Assembly: GCA_003259005.1 (NCBI GenBank)
Contig: QLII01000001.1
Location: 3,612,501 to 3,676,500 of the forward strand
Reading direction: 5' to 3'
Source: Spirosoma telluris
GTDB lineage: Bacteria > Bacteroidota > Bacteroidia > Cytophagales > Spirosomataceae
Length of the DNA stretch: 64,000 nucleotides
The position numbers and the translations under genes were made by a program. Below are positions 46,027 through 57,777 of this stretch, piece after piece (within the stretch, counting starts at the first letter, position 1; each line of letters starts with the position of its first letter). The notes under the pieces are model-generated. The model was given only the letters and a program-made list of their open reading frames with translations, ran no database searches and was not told where the DNA came from.

Positions 46027-46704
46027 ATGATCCAAACAATTGACCTTCAGAAACTCTTCGCAACCGAAGAAGTAGAAACCACCGCTCTCAATGGCATCAA
46101 TATGGATGTAAAAGACGGGGAATTCGTAGCCATCATGGGCCCATCGGGCTGTGGTAAATCGACACTGCTCAACATTCTGGGCCTGCTCGATAACCCCAGC
46201 GACGGACAGTACAATTTCTACGGCACCGAAGTAGCCAAGATGACGGAGCGTCAACGGGCACAACTCCGTAAGGGCTCTATCGGGTTTGTGTTCCAGAGCT
46301 TTAACCTGATCGATGAACTGACCGTTTATGAAAACGTCGAGCTGCCTTTGCTCTATTTAAAAACTCCGCCCGACGAGCGCAAAAAACGTGTTGAAGAAGC
46401 CCTGGAGCGGATGAGCATCATGCACCGCCGGAATCACTTCCCACAGCAACTGTCGGGTGGTCAGCAACAACGGACGGCCATTGCCCGAGCGGTCGTTGCC
46501 AAACCAAAGCTGATCCTGGCCGATGAACCGACGGGTAACCTCGACTCGAAAAACGGCGAAGAAGTAATGAAACTCCTTGGCGAACTGAACGACGAGGGTA
46601 CCACCATCATCATGGTAACTCACTCGCCCTATGATGCTGGTTTCGCGCACCGTATTGTGAACCTGTTCGATGGTAAAGTCGTAACCGAGAACTTCCACGT
46701 GTAA
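46027..46704 (+). CDS. MacB/LolD-type ABC transporter ATPase
   Basis: 225 aa. Walker [11 protein letters not shown]-loop VFQSFNLID, signature LSGGQQQR, Walker [14 protein letters not shown] and H-loop VTHSP are all present. It belongs to the FtsE/LolD/MacB subfamily and must serve the following permeases, none of which carries its own ATPase domain. Intact. Confidence 0.95.
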   Translation: MIQTIDLQKLFATEEVETTALNGINMDVKDGEFVAIMGPSGCGKSTLLNILGLLDNPSDGQYNFYGTEVAKMTERQRAQLRKGSIGFVFQSFNLIDELTVYENVELPLLYLKTPPDERKKRVEEALERMSIMHRRNHFPQQLSGGQQQRTAIARAVVAKPKLILADEPTGNLDSKNGEEVMKLLGELNDEGTTIIMVTHSPYDAGFAHRIVNLFDGKVVTENFHV

Positions 46705-46709
46705 ATAAC

Positions 46710-46830
46710 AAAAGGAGGAAAGGGAGGAAGGAGGAGAGGGAGTAAGGAGAGGAAAGGTAAAACAACAAAAGCGTTATTTCCTTCTTTCTTCTCCTCCTCC
46801 CTTTCTTCCCTCCTCCCTTTTTTCCCTCCT
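46710..46830. repeat. Purine-rich/pyrimidine-rich inverted repeat
   Basis: About 50 nt of almost pure A/G (AAAGGAGGAAAGGGAGGAAG and on) is followed, after a short AT spacer, by about 60 nt of almost pure C/T that complements it. It fills the gap between the ATPase stop and the first permease ATG. A smaller element of the same style lies at 7757-7800. Confidence 0.6.
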
Positions 46831-46835
46831 CAACC

Positions 46836-49218
46836 ATGTTCAGCAACTATCTCAAAATAGCCTGGCGAAACATCCGCTCAGGTGGGGCTATTCCGTTTTA
46901 AACATCGGTGGTCTGGCGGTCGTGCTGGCCGTGAGCGTATTGCTATTTTGGTGGGTGAAAGACGAACTGAGCTTCGACCGATTCCACGCCGATGCGAACC
47001 GAATTTATCGGGTCAATGCTCATTTTGGGAAAGGTGCCGACGAAAACTTCTGGTCGGGTACGCCCGCACCAATTGCCGTAGCTGCCGCCCACAAAGTCCC
47101 CGGAGTTGAACAAGTTGTACGCGTATCGCCACTCTACGACTTCCGAACCTTTCGGGTTAATGAGGGCGCAGGTGTCAAAACGTTTTCGGAGAAAAACGAT
47201 GATCTGGCCTATGTAGACGAAAACTTCCTGAATCTGTTTACGGGTTTTGTGGTACGTAGCGGAGATGTTACGAAACCGTTCCCATCGCCAAACTCGGTGG
47301 TCATGACCGAGGAAATGGCGGAAAAATTCTTTGGTACGCCAGAGGCTGTGGGGAAAAAGCTAACGGTTCTGGATAGTAATCGGGTCTTTACGGTGAGTGC
47401 CGTATTGGCCAATATGCCCGACAATTCATCGATTCAATCCAAGGTGTTTTTCCCAATGAGCCTGAAAAAACGGACTTTCGGCGGGAATGGTGACTGGAAG
47501 CGATTAGACGATGATTGGGGCAATTACTATTTTCAGACATTCCTTAAGCTGAGTCCTAGTATTGAACCCACAGTTATCGGCAAAAACTAACCGAGCTTCA
47601 GGCTATAGCCCGTAATACAAAACCGGGAGACTCCTCATCCGATTACCAGCTTCAGGCATTTACAAAAATCCACTTTTACGAACCAAATGGCAAAGACACA
47701 GGCCTACAGCAGGTTCGGATGCTGGGCCTAATAGCCTTGCTGTTGCTGAGTATTGGCTGTATCAATTATATCAATCTGACCACCGCCCGGTCAACCCGGC
47801 GAGCGCGCGAAGTAGGTGTTCGGAAAGTGATCGGCGCCGAATCGCAACAGCTTTTGGTTCAATTACTCGTTGAATCGTTACTGACGATGGGCATTGCATT
47901 GCTGGCCGCTATCGTATTGATTCAACTGATGATGCCCTATTACCTCGATCTGACAGGAAAAACGATCGGCTTCTCCCTGCTTAATCCGGAAGTATGGGGC
48001 TTGTTGATTGGTACGCTGACACTTACTGTAGGCTTGGCAGGATTGTATCCGGCCATCATGATGTCATCCTTTAACCCGCTTCGTTCCTTGCGTGGCCGGG
48101 GTGCTCAAACAGGGCAGGCAGGATTACGCAAGGTGCTGGTCGTTACTCAGTTTGCCCTGGCAACAGGCCTCATCGTAGGCACATTGGTCATCGGTGAACA
48201 GTTGCGCTATATCCGGGAGCGTGATCCGGGCTTTAATAAGGAACATACGTTCGTGTTTTATGCGGGCGATAAGGCGGCACAATACAAGCGCGAACTTGAA
48301 AAAGAAAGCAGCATCCGCGCTGTAGTTACTGCAACCGGCGGGCTGGTTGGCGGTGGTGGCAGCACCGGCGATACTGATTGGGATGGCAAAGCACCAGACC
48401 GCTCATTTATCGTTAATCAGCTCGGTATCAGCCACGACTTTATTCCAGCCTATGGCATCAAAATGAGTCTGGGCAAAAATTTTACAGGTACCAAAGCCGA
48501 TTCAACGAGTTTCATCCTGAACGAAACGGCGGTAAGGCAGGCTGGTATCACCAATCCAATTGGCAAGCGCTTTAAATTTCACCAGACAGAAGGCCGCATT
48601 ATTGGCGTCGTAAAAGATTTTACCACGGCATCGATCCGCTCCCAAATTCAGCCCATGTTGCTGTTCAGCATTCCAGGCGATAATGGCATCATGCACGTCA
48701 AAACAACGGGTCAACAGGCGTCTCAGGCCATTGCGGCTGCCGAGCGTCTCTGGAAAAAAGATTCGCCGGATAACATATTTGAATACACGTTTCTGGACGA
48801 AACCTATAACCGGATGTACCGTAATGAGCAGCGGACCGGCCAGTTGTTCAGCTTCTTCGCTGTCGTAGCGATTATCGTCTGCTGCCTGGGCTTATTTGGC
48901 TTAGCCGCCTTCACGGCCGAGCAGCGCACCAAAGAAATTGGGGTGCGAAAAGTGCTAGGCGCATCCATTGCCGGCATTATTACGCTACTATCAACAGATT
49001 TTCTGAAGTTAGTTCTGATCGGCATATTGGTTGCCACACCCGTTGCCTGGTGGCTGATGAATCAATGGCTACAGGATTTTGCCTACAAGATTGATATGGA
49101 ATGGTGGATGTTTGTACTGGCCGGATTATTGGCAGTAGGCATTGCGCTACTAACGGTAAGTTATCAAAGCATTAAAGCCGCCCTGATGAATCCAGTAACA
49201 AGTTTACGTTCTGACTAA
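46836..49218 (+). CDS. MacB/FtsX-like ABC permease 1, two frameshifts
   Basis: Starts FSNYLKIAWRNIR, the amphipathic leader shared by all permeases here. Frame slips occur near 46882 (joining to WGYSVLNIGGLAVVLAVSVLLFWW) and near 47585 in an AAAAA run (joining to LTELQAIARNTKPGD). The reconstructed protein is about 793 aa: membrane segment, periplasmic MacB-type domain, an FtsX domain with INYINLTTARSTRRAREVGVRKVIGA, a second periplasmic domain, and a second FtsX domain with CCLGLFGLAAFTAEQRTKEIGVRKVLGA. It ends MNPVTSLRSD. Confidence 0.88.
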
Positions 49219-49221
49219 ATC

Positions 49222-49296
49222 GCGTGGAGCAAGGCGCTCGGAGCAGGGACGGTCCGTCGTTACGGAAAACCGTGCTCCGAGCACCCTGCTCCACGC
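49222..49296. repeat. Permease-array hairpin H1
   Basis: 24-bp arms at 49222-49245 and 49273-49296 match at 22 of 24 (GCGTGGAGCA ... TGCTCCACGC). The loop carries GGGACGGTCCGTCGTTACGG. It fills the gap between permeases 1 and 2. Confidence 0.85.
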
Positions 49297-49305
49297 CCCT
49301 AGCCT

Positions 49306-51693
49306 ATGCTAACCAACTACGCCAAAATCGCCATTCGGAGTTTGTTGAAAAACAAATTCTATTCGTCAATCAACGTCTTTGGTCTGACGCTGGGCATGGC
49401 GTGTGCCTTACTCGTCGGCCTGTGGGTAAAAGACGAACTGAGTTATGATCGTTTCCTGCCCGGCGTTGAAAACATATACAACGTGCGGGTAAATTACGCA
49501 TTCAACGGCGGCCCTGTCGAAACGGCTATGTATACGCCGGGTCCGCTGAAGGAAGCCATTTCCCGCGATGTGCCGGGCATAGCAGCCATAACCAAACTCA
49601 ATGATAGTGGGCCAATTCTGGTAAAAGCGATTAATAGTTCCAGCACTGAGAAATCGGCGAAAGAACAGGGAGAATATGCGTCGTCCGATTTTTTTGATGT
49701 ATTTGAGTTACCTGCCCTCTACGGCAATCCCAAAGTCGCGTTAGGGCAGCTTAACCAGATCATTATCTCTCGCCGACTAGCCGAGAAGTATTTTCCAAAC
49801 GAAGTTGCCTTAGGCAAGACGCTCCAGCTCGACAACCAGAAAAACTACACGGTGGGGGCCGTTCTGGAAAATTTACCCAGCAACTCGACACTTCAATTCG
49901 ACTGGCTGACCAACTTCAAGAACTATGAGGAGCCGTGGATGAATGAGTGGGGCACAAACTCCGTGCTCATCTATGCACGCCTGAAGTCCGGTATAACCGT
50001 TGCCCAAACCGAGGCTATCCTGAAAGGTATTTTCCCGCGCTATGCCAAGTTCAATAACCAGGAGGCTCCTATTCTGCATCCAATGGCGGATATGCACCTC
50101 TATTCGGAGTACAAAAATGGAAAAGTGGTTGGTGGTCAGATCGAGTACGTCCGAATATTTTCCATCGTCGCGCTGTTTATCCTGCTAATTGCCTGCATCA
50201 ATTTCATGAACTTAGCTACGGCCCGTTCGTCGGTTCGGGCGAAGGAAGTAGGAGTTCGGAAAGTAGTTGGTGCAGGCCGTTCCTCGCTGATCGGGCAGTT
50301 CCTGAGCGAGTCGATTCTCACGAGTTTATTGGCTATAGTGCTGGCACTAAGTTTTGTCTCCGCCATCTTACCAACGTTTAATACCCTGTTCGAAAAGCAG
50401 CTGACGCTTGATCTAACCAACCCAATCCTTTGGTTCATCATTACCGGCCTGGTGCTCATAACCGGCTTTTTATCGGGGAGCTATCCGGCGCTGTTTCTGT
50501 CGGCACTGCAACCCATTAAAACCCTGAAAGGTAGCGGTCCGTCGTCACGGTTGCAATTTGGTGCTGGGCCAGCGCTGTTCCGGCGGACGTTAGTGGTGTT
50601 TCAGTTTTCGCTCTCGATTTTCCTGATTGTCGGCATGCTGGTCGTGGGTAAGCAGATGAACTACCTCCGAACCAAAAACCTCGGCCTCGACCGGGAGAAC
50701 ATAGTGTATATACCCTTGGAAGGGGCGCTTGCACAGCCACAGAAAATGGAACCCTATCGGCGGGCAGTTTTACGCAATCCGTCTGTGGCCTCGGCTACCC
50801 TGGCGAATCGGTTGCCAATCGATGTACGGAGTAATTCAACGGATCTGAACTGGCCCGGCAAAGACCCTAAGCGCCTGGTTAGTGTGTCAGCGATGTCGGT
50901 GGGGAGCGATTTTATTCGGACAATGAATATCAAACTACTCGGTGGACGAGATTTTCGAACGGGCAGTTTGGCCGATTCATCGAATTACCTGATCAATGAA
51001 ACGGCGGCTAAACTAATGGGACTAAAAGACCCAGTCGGCAAAGAAATCACGTTTAGGCGCGGCAAAGGACAGGTGGTAGGTTTGATGAAGGATTTCCATC
51101 TAAACTCACTGCACCAGGCGATTACACCCTTAGTAGTGGTCTACTATCCCGAAAACACAAACTTTCTGCTCGTGAAAACCCAGGCAGGAAAAGCGCAGCA
51201 GGCCATCGCTGATCTGGAACAGGTTAGTAAACAGTTCAATCCGACCTACCCCTTCACCTATCATTTCATGGATGAAGCCTTCGAAAAGCTGTACAAGGCC
51301 GAACAGCAAATCAGCACACTTGTCAATTATTTCGGCATGCTGGCTATCCTGATTTCGTGCCTGGGCTTGTTTGCGCTAGCCGCCTTCACCGCCGAGCAGC
51401 GTACCAAAGAGATTGGCGTTCGGAAAGTATTAGGGGCATCAGTCGCCAGTATTGTCACCCTGCTATCGACCGACTTCCTGCGACTGGTGCTGATTGCGCT
51501 GGCACTCGCATCACCACTGGCGTGGTGGGCGGTCAACAAATGGCTGAGTACGTTCGCCTACCAGACCGAACTGACCTGGTGGATTTTCGGTCTGGCGGGT
51601 ATCCTGGCCATTGCAATTGCCTTCTTGACAGTAAGTTATCAGAGTATAAAAGCAGCGTTAATGAATCCGGTGACAAGTCTACGATCTGAATAA
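49306..51693 (+). CDS. MacB/FtsX-like ABC permease 2, intact
   Basis: 795 aa, the best-preserved member. LTNYAKIAIRSLLKNKFYSSINVFGLTLGMACALLVGLWVKDEL is the usual leader and first membrane segment. The first FtsX domain has ACINFMNLATARSSVRAKEVGVRKVVGAGRSSLIGQFL, the second CLGLFALAAFTAEQRTKEIGVRKVLGAS. Two periplasmic MacB-type domains alternate with them. It ends MNPVTSLRSE. It is very similar to permease 3 in protein and DNA, suggesting a fairly recent tandem duplication. Function inferred: mechanotransmission export with the ATPase at 46027; substrate unknown. Confidence 0.93.
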   Translation: MLTNYAKIAIRSLLKNKFYSSINVFGLTLGMACALLVGLWVKDELSYDRFLPGVENIYNVRVNYAFNGGPVETAMYTPGPLKEAISRDVPGIAAITKLNDSGPILVKAINSSSTEKSAKEQGEYASSDFFDVFELPALYGNPKVALGQLNQIIISRRLAEKYFPNEVALGKTLQLDNQKNYTVGAVLENLPSNSTLQFDWLTNFKNYEEPWMNEWGTNSVLIYARLKSGITVAQTEAILKGIFPRYAKFNNQEAPILHPMADMHLYSEYKNGKVVGGQIEYVRIFSIVALFILLIACINFMNLATARSSVRAKEVGVRKVVGAGRSSLIGQFLSESILTSLLAIVLALSFVSAILPTFNTLFEKQLTLDLTNPILWFIITGLVLITGFLSGSYPALFLSALQPIKTLKGSGPSSRLQFGAGPALFRRTLVVFQFSLSIFLIVGMLVVGKQMNYLRTKNLGLDRENIVYIPLEGALAQPQKMEPYRRAVLRNPSVASATLANRLPIDVRSNSTDLNWPGKDPKRLVSVSAMSVGSDFIRTMNIKLLGGRDFRTGSLADSSNYLINETAAKLMGLKDPVGKEITFRRGKGQVVGLMKDFHLNSLHQAITPLVVVYYPENTNFLLVKTQAGKAQQAIADLEQVSKQFNPTYPFTYHFMDEAFEKLYKAEQQISTLVNYFGMLAILISCLGLFALAAFTAEQRTKEIGVRKVLGASVASIVTLLSTDFLRLVLIALALASPLAWWAVNKWLSTFAYQTELTWWIFGLAGILAIAIAFLTVSYQSIKAALMNPVTSLRSE

Positions 51694-51695
51694 AT

Positions 51696-51770
51696 GCGTG
51701 GAGCAGGGGGCACGGAGCAGGGACGGTCCGTCGTTACAGAAAGCCGTGCTCCATGCCCCCTGCTCCACAC
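51696..51770. repeat. Permease-array hairpin H2
   Basis: 24-bp arms at 51696-51719 and 51747-51770 match at 22 of 24. The loop GGGACGGTCCGTCGTTACAG is in the same orientation as H1. It lies between permeases 2 and 3. Confidence 0.85.
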
Positions 51771-51785
51771 ATAACCTAAAATCTT

Positions 51786-54159
51786 ATGTTACGAAACTAT
51801 CTCAAAATCGCGGTTCGGAGTTTGCTGAAGAATAAGCTCTATTCGGGCATTAACGTACTTGGCTTGGCGCTGGGCATGGCGTGTAGTTTGCTCATTGGCC
51901 TGTGGGTAAAAGACGAACTGAGCTACGACCGGTTCCTGCCCGACGCCGAGCGAATCATGTACGTCCGGGTCAACTTTCCTTACAATGGCGAACTAGTAAC
52001 AAACTCCGTTACACCGGCCCTTTGCAGGAAGCCATTGCGAAAGATGTGCCGGTCGTAGCTGCGGTTACCAAAATCAACTACGGCCCAGAATTGCTGATTA
52101 AAGCCGTTGGCAATCAAACGACAGGCGAAAAAGCGGCTAAAGAAAAAGGGCATTATGCCACCGATGACTTCTTTGGTGTGTTTGATTTACCCGCCATTTA
52201 TGGCAACCCCAAAGCTGCGCTGGCCCAAACGAACCAGATTGTCATCACGCGAAAAGTAGCGGAGAAATATTTCCCGAGCGGGTTAGCAATGGGCAAAACC
52301 CTGCAACTCGACAACAACAAATTCTACGTGGTTGGGGCCGTTATTGAAGACTTGCCCAAAAACTCCAGCCTGCAATTCGACTGGTTGGTTAACTGGAAAG
52401 TCCAGGAGCAGGACTGGATGACAAAGTGGGGGAATAATGGCTTCTATACCTATGTCCGTTTAAAGCCGAATACAACCGTAGCGCAGGCCGAGGCCGCCAT
52501 GAAACACATTTATCCGCGCTTTGCGGGTAAAAACTTCGAGACGGGCTTACCCACCCTACAACCCATCACCGACCTTCATCTGTACGCTGAATACAAAAAC
52601 GGAAAAAGCGTTGGCGGACGCATTGAATACGTTCGTATTTTCTCCATCGTCGCGCTGTTTATCCTGCTAATTGCCTGCATTAACTTTATGAACCTGGCCA
52701 CCGCTCGCTCAGCGAATCGGGCGAAGGAAGTGGGGGTTCGGAAAGTGGTCGGGGCGCTTCGTTCATCGTTGATTGGTCAGTTTTTGAGCGAATCTGTTCT
52801 GACGAGTCTGGTGGCTGTTGTACTGGCTTTAGGACTGGTTTGGTCTGTACTGCCAACGTTCAATGAGGCATTCGGGAAGCAATTAATGCTCAACCTGGCG
52901 GAGCCAATGCTGTGGCTTATCATACTGGTTTTGGTGCTGGTTACCGGCTTTCTGTCGGGCAGCTATCCGGCCTTGTTTCTATCCTCGCTTCAGCCAATTA
53001 AAATCCTAAAAGGTCGCCTGCAATTCGGTTCGGGTCCTGCCTTGTTCCGCCGAACGCTGGTGGTGTTTCAGTTTTCGCTCTCCATTTTCCTGATCGTAGG
53101 GATGTTGGTGGTAGGTAAGCAGATGAACTACCTCCGTACCAAAAATCTCGGTCTCGATCGGGAGGATGTCGTATATGTACCGCTGGAGGGAGAAATTGCC
53201 CAGCCAAAAAAGGTAGACGTCTTTAGGCAGGAAGTGATGCGGAAGCCATCCATTGCATCGGCCACAACAACCATGTCGTTACCGGTCAATATCCAGAGTA
53301 CATCCGGCGATTTGAAATGGCCGGGTAAAGATCCTAACCTGGGCACGAGTGTTTCCGTGATGGCCGTTGGGAGCGACTTCACCCGAACCATGAATATCAA
53401 ACTGGTGACAGGGCGTGATTTTCGAATGGATAGTCCGGCTGATTCGGCCAGATACCTTATTAATGAAGCTGCGGCTAAACTGATGGGCATGAAAGATCCC
53501 GTTGGGAAAGAAGTGGAATTCTGGATGGGTAAGGGTCAGATTATCGGGCTCATGAAAGACTTCCACCTGAACTCACTCCACCAGGCCATCAGTCCGCTCA
53601 TTCTGGTTTTTAATTCGGCTAATACGAGTTACTTACTGGTAAAAACCCGACCCGGACAAACTCAGCAAGCCCTAGCCGATCTGGAGCAGTTATCGAAGGA
53701 ATTCAATCCGAACTATCCCTTTACGTACCATTTCATGGATGAAGAATATGAGAAACTATACCGGAGTGAGCAGCAGGTGAATACGCTCGTCAATTACTTC
53801 GGGATACTCGCCATTCTGATTTCGTGTCTGGGCTTGTTTGCGCTGGCGGCCTTTACTGCCGAGCAGCGTACCAAGGAAATCGGGGTTCGGAAAGTATTGG
53901 GTGCCAGCATACCAAACATTATTGGCCTACTCTCGACCGATTTTTTGAAGCTGGTATTGATTGCCATTGTACTGGCATCCCCCTGGCGTGGTGGGCAGTC
54001 AGCGAGTGGCTGGGCACGTTTGCCTATCAAACCGAATTGGCGTGGTGGATTTTTGCTGTGGCCGGTGTATTAGCCATCACAATTGCCTTCTTAACAGTCA
54101 GTTATCAGAGTATAAAGGCGGCAATGGTAAACCCGGTAACGAGTTTAAAAAGTGAATAA
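51786..54159 (+). CDS. MacB/FtsX-like ABC permease 3, two frameshifts
   Basis: Leader LRNYLKIAVRSLLKNKLYSGINVLGLALG. Frame slips lie near 52020 (one more G in CCGGCCC gives TPGPLQEAIAKDVPVV) and near 53983 (one more base in TCCCCC gives ASPLAWWAVSEWLGTFAYQTEL). Reconstructed about 790 aa, closest to permease 2. Domains as for that protein: IACINFMNLATARSANRAKEVG and LAAFTAEQRTKEIGVRKVLGAS mark the two FtsX parts. It ends MVNPVTSLKSE. Confidence 0.88.
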
Positions 54160-54196
54160 ATGATCTTAAACGGTGTGAAGTAACTTTTGCTTTTTT

Positions 54197-54231
54197 CTGC
54201 TCGCTGTTGGCCTGGTGCCTTCAGCGAGCAG
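54197..54231. repeat. CTGCTCGCTG hairpin between convergent genes
   Basis: Perfect 10-bp arms (54197-54206, 54222-54231). It lies between permease 3 (plus) and the Uma2-like gene (minus), so may end transcription from either side. A T6 run precedes it on the plus strand instead of following it. Confidence 0.5.
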
Positions 54232-54246
54232 ACCATTTGTAGGAAT

Positions 54247-54696
54247 TCATAAAAATGTGTTTAAATCCAGTTGAAGAATGTCAGAAAAGGAGGATTCGGT
54301 TGTAAGGCCACCATCGCCCAAGCGATAACGGTACCATTGATGGGTTTTATAGTTGAAGACGAATCCTTCTTGGATACCATAAATGTCTTCATCAACAAGC
54401 CGGATGATTTTTCGCAGATCACTTTTCAGGCTGGTTGTCTGGCAAATTTCAATAATGATCCGCGTTTGCTGAGTTACATTATCGAAAAGAATAAGATCAG
54501 GTGTCGGACTGCGGTATGTAAAGTCGAGCATCATTTCAGGCAATGGTTCAAGCGAAATGCTTTTAGTACCATGATACAAATTACCTAAGCCCATTGTCAA
54601 TAAGGCAATAATACGCTGATGAATAGCTGGAGCATTCACACTCATTTCGTCTTCGTTGACGAAAAACTTACTGGCTTCTGGCTGTGGAATATACAT
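54247..54696 (-). CDS. Uma2-like PD-(D/E)XK protein
   Basis: 149 aa. SPTPDLILFDN and RIIIEICQTTSLKSDLRKIIRL suggest the PD-(D/E)XK pattern, though the canonical E-x-K is written E-I-C and K comes later. VDEDIYGIQEGFVFNYKTHQWYRYRLGDG resembles the Uma2 C-terminal part. It sits antisense within the permease array. Weaker match than the Uma2 genes at 27051 and 57243; a related but distinct nuclease-fold family is possible. Confidence 0.6.
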   Translation of the reverse strand: MYIPQPEASKFFVNEDEMSVNAPAIHQRIIALLTMGLGNLYHGTKSISLEPLPEMMLDFTYRSPTPDLILFDNVTQQTRIIIEICQTTSLKSDLRKIIRLVDEDIYGIQEGFVFNYKTHQWYRYRLGDGGLTTESSFSDILQLDLNTFL

Positions 54697-54747
54697 ACCT
54701 AGTTCGTTTTTACAACCTGATCAAATATACAAAAAATACTTAACTGT

Positions 54748-57162
54748 ATGCTTCGCAACTACCTAAAAATCGCCTTCCGAACGCTCTGGAAAAACCGTAC
54801 CCACACGCTGATTAACATCGTGGGATTGTCGGTGGCGTTTGGTACCTGTGTGCTGTTATTCCTGACCGCCACATTCGAATTATCGTACGATAACTTCCAC
54901 ACCAACGCCGACCGCATTTTCCGGCTTAATTTCCTCTCGACCAACCGCGACGGGACTACGGATAAAGGAGCCACCATGCCTTATCCGATTTCACCTTCGC
55001 TCAAAGCCGAGTTCCCGGAGATCGAAGGCGTTACGCGCTGGTTTGATCGGAGCGCGGGTGTCCGGCGGAACAACCAGACCTACAACAAGGATGTCCGCAT
55101 GGCCGATGCTGACTTTCTGAACATGTTCAGCTTCCCACTCCAGAAAGGCAACGCGAATACGGCGATGAACAGCCTGAGCGATATTGTTATTAGCGAAAAC
55201 ATGGCTAAGGATATTTTTGGAAAGGAAGACCCCATCGGCAAGCCGCTTCAGCTTCGGATGAACGATGCCTGGCAGGCATTTACCGTGACGGGTGTTGTGA
55301 GCAATGCGCCTAAAAACTCATCCATCGATTTTGATGCACTCATTCGCAGCGAAAATGCCGACGATTATCAGGAGTTTAAAACCCGCTGGGATCATGGGAA
55401 TCATGATGTGTATGTAAAAGTAAAAGCCGGTACGGACCCACAAACGCTGCAACGGCGGACGCAGGCGTTTATGAATAAATATTTCGCGAAGGACATCAAA
55501 GAACGGCAGGAACAGGGCTATCCAAAAAATGAACTGGGCTTCCAGCGAAGCCTGCTTCTGGAACCCCTGCACGATGTGCATTTCGATACGGTTACCACGC
55601 ATGGCGGAGGTATCAGTCGGGCCTACGTGTACACGCTGTTACTCGTTGGTTTGTTTATTCTGGCAATTGCCTGCATCAATTTCATCAACCTGACCATTGC
55701 GCAATCGCTCTCACGAGCGCGGGAAGTGGGTGTTCGGAAGTCATTGGGTGCCAAACGGGTACAGCTGTTCGGTCAAATCTGGGGCGAAACGCTACTGCTG
55801 TGTTTTGTCGCCTTCCTGATTGGCTTAGGCCTTGCCTATATGACCTTACCAACGTTCAATCGCCTGTTCCGAAGCTATCTGACCTTATCCGATTTCATGA
55901 AGCCTGTTGTTCTCCTGGTGACAGCGCTGGGCTTTCTGCTCATTACGCTGGTGGCGGTGGTTATCCATCCTGGTTCGTGACGCGCTTTAATGCGGTAGAA
56001 GTGCTGAAAGGAAAAGTGAAGATGAGCCGTCCGGGTTTATTACGCAATTCACTCATCGTCACCCAGTTTACCATTGCCTGCCTGCTCATTGTATGCACGA
56101 TGATTGTTCGCCAGCAGATTTCCTACCTGCAGCAGAAACCGATGGGACTGGACAAGGAGCAGGTAATCAGTATCCCGGTCGGCAATGAGTTGAATGGAGC
56201 GGAAACGCTGAAAGCCATGCGCGACCGACTGGCAAATCAACCCAACATCACAGCCGTGTCGGGTTCAGGCGTTAACATCGGCGCTGGTTAGACGGCAGTT
56301 CATCGCGGATGATGTTCGGATTCCAATATGGCAAACGGGATATTACCTGCGATTGGCTTCGAATAGATATAGACTATCTGAAAACGATGGGCATCAAGCT
56401 CCTGCAAGGCCGCGACTTCAGCCCAGCGTTTAGTACGGATTCGAGTTCATCGGTACTCATTACGCAAAGCATGGCCAAAGCGTTAGGCGAAGCCAATCCA
56501 GTGGGCAAGTTCATCAAACCCGATGACAAAGAATATCAGATCGTGGGCGTTGTGTCGGATTTTAACCTGTACTCATTGCATCAGGAAGCCAAACCGATTA
56601 CCCTGCAAATGCAGTCGAATTGGCCAATAAGTTATATTCTGGTTCGGGTGAATCCGCAAAACCTGACGGGTGCTATGGAAACCGTTAAAAGCGTCTGGAA
56701 AACCATTGCGCCAAAACAAGAATTCATTGGGTCGTTTCTGGATGCAAATACCGAACGCTGGTATAGAAAGGAACAGCGATTGTCAACCATTTTCTCGTCG
56801 GCGGCTGGCATTGCCATTTTACTGTCGTGCATGGGTTTGTTTTCCATTGCCCTGATCGCGATTCAACAGCGTACGAAGGAGATTGGGGTTCGGAAGGTGT
56901 TGGGGCCAGCGTTCCGAGCATTGTGGCCCTGCTTTCCAAAGATTTTTTAAAATTGGTTGTAGCTGCCATTGTCATAGCCTCGCCAATTGCCTGGTACGCC
57001 ATGGATAAATGGCTGTCCGACTTCGCCTACAAGATTGACATTGAGTGGTGGGTATTTGCCGTGGCAGGTTCGCTGGCCATTCTCATTGCGCTGGTAACGG
57101 TGAGTTTCCAGAGTGTACGAGCCGCGTTAATGAATCCGGTGAAGAGTTTACGAAGCGAATAA
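54748..57162 (+). CDS. MacB/FtsX-like ABC permease 4, three frameshifts
   Basis: Leader LRNYLKIAFRTLWKNRTHTLINIVGLSVAFG. Slips near 55945 (to GGYPSWFVTRFNAVEVLKGK), 56285 (to GLDGSSSRMMFGFQYG) and 56913 (one more G in GGGG gives VLGASVPSIVALLSKDFLKL). Reconstructed about 804 aa. FtsX domains marked by IACINFINLTIAQSLSRAREVGVRKSLGA and LFSIALIAIQQRTKEIGVRKVLG. It ends MNPVKSLRSE. The three breaks leave no long frame intact, so real decay cannot be excluded. Confidence 0.82.
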
Positions 57163-57164
57163 AT

Positions 57165-57244
57165 GCGTGGACGGTCCGTCGTTACGGCAGGGGGCACGGA
57201 GCAGGGACGACCCGTCGTTACGGAAAACCGCGCTCCCGGCACCT
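57165..57244. repeat. Permease-array hairpin H3, rearranged
   Basis: Contains the family parts GCGTGG, GGGGGCACGGAGCAGGGACG and GTCGTTACGGAAAACCG, but the GACGGTCCGTCGTTACGG core occurs twice and the right arm is truncated (CGCTCCCGGCACC). It abuts the stop codon of the antisense Uma2 gene. Confidence 0.65.
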
Positions 57245-57722
57245 AAGAGAAAATATCGCTTAAGCTCAATTCAATTCCTGTTAATGCATCAGTAAGTGTA
57301 TCGTTTTCGGAGAAGAAGCGGTATTTACCAAAAGCAGAATACACTGAAATTGCCTGAAAGCTGGGCATCACTAACCAGCAGGATTGAACACCAGCGTTGA
57401 AGTATCGCTCAAATTTGGCCAGAATTTCAGCGTCGGACTGAGAGGGTGACACAATTTCGATGGCCGTTAGAGGCATTTGGGTCATGGATGTAACATCGTG
57501 CAGAAAGTCGATCTGGAGCTTTGGGTAGATAGCAATATCGGGTACTGCATCGGGTCGTTCGGGCACGCTTAGATTTAACTCTGACAAAACGGTGAGCGTT
57601 TTTCGATACCGATAGTCTAAACTAACTAGCAGATTTTTCTGCACGTACGAATGATTTAAAGTGGGCATAGGTTTTCCGCGTTCCAATTCGTAAGCAGATA
57701 CTTGCTCGATAGTTGCTTCCAT
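57243..57722 (-). CDS. Uma2 family putative endonuclease
   Basis: 159 aa, intact. EQVSAYELERGKPMPTLNHSYVQKNL, VPDIAIYPKLQID (the Asp), LTAIEIVSPSQSDAEILAKFERYF (the Glu) and GVQSCWLVMPSFQAISVYS are standard Uma2 (DUF820) blocks. It is antisense to the permease operon, between permeases 4 and 5, beside a rearranged H hairpin. The remnant at 36008-36329 is a relative. Confidence 0.88.
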   Translation of the reverse strand: MEATIEQVSAYELERGKPMPTLNHSYVQKNLLVSLDYRYRKTLTVLSELNLSVPERPDAVPDIAIYPKLQIDFLHDVTSMTQMPLTAIEIVSPSQSDAEILAKFERYFNAGVQSCWLVMPSFQAISVYSAFGKYRFFSENDTLTDALTGIELSLSDIFS

Positions 57723-57777
57723 AACCGATCGTATTTTTTGGCCGAGTAGAAATCAAATATAGAAAAAACGTTACAAA

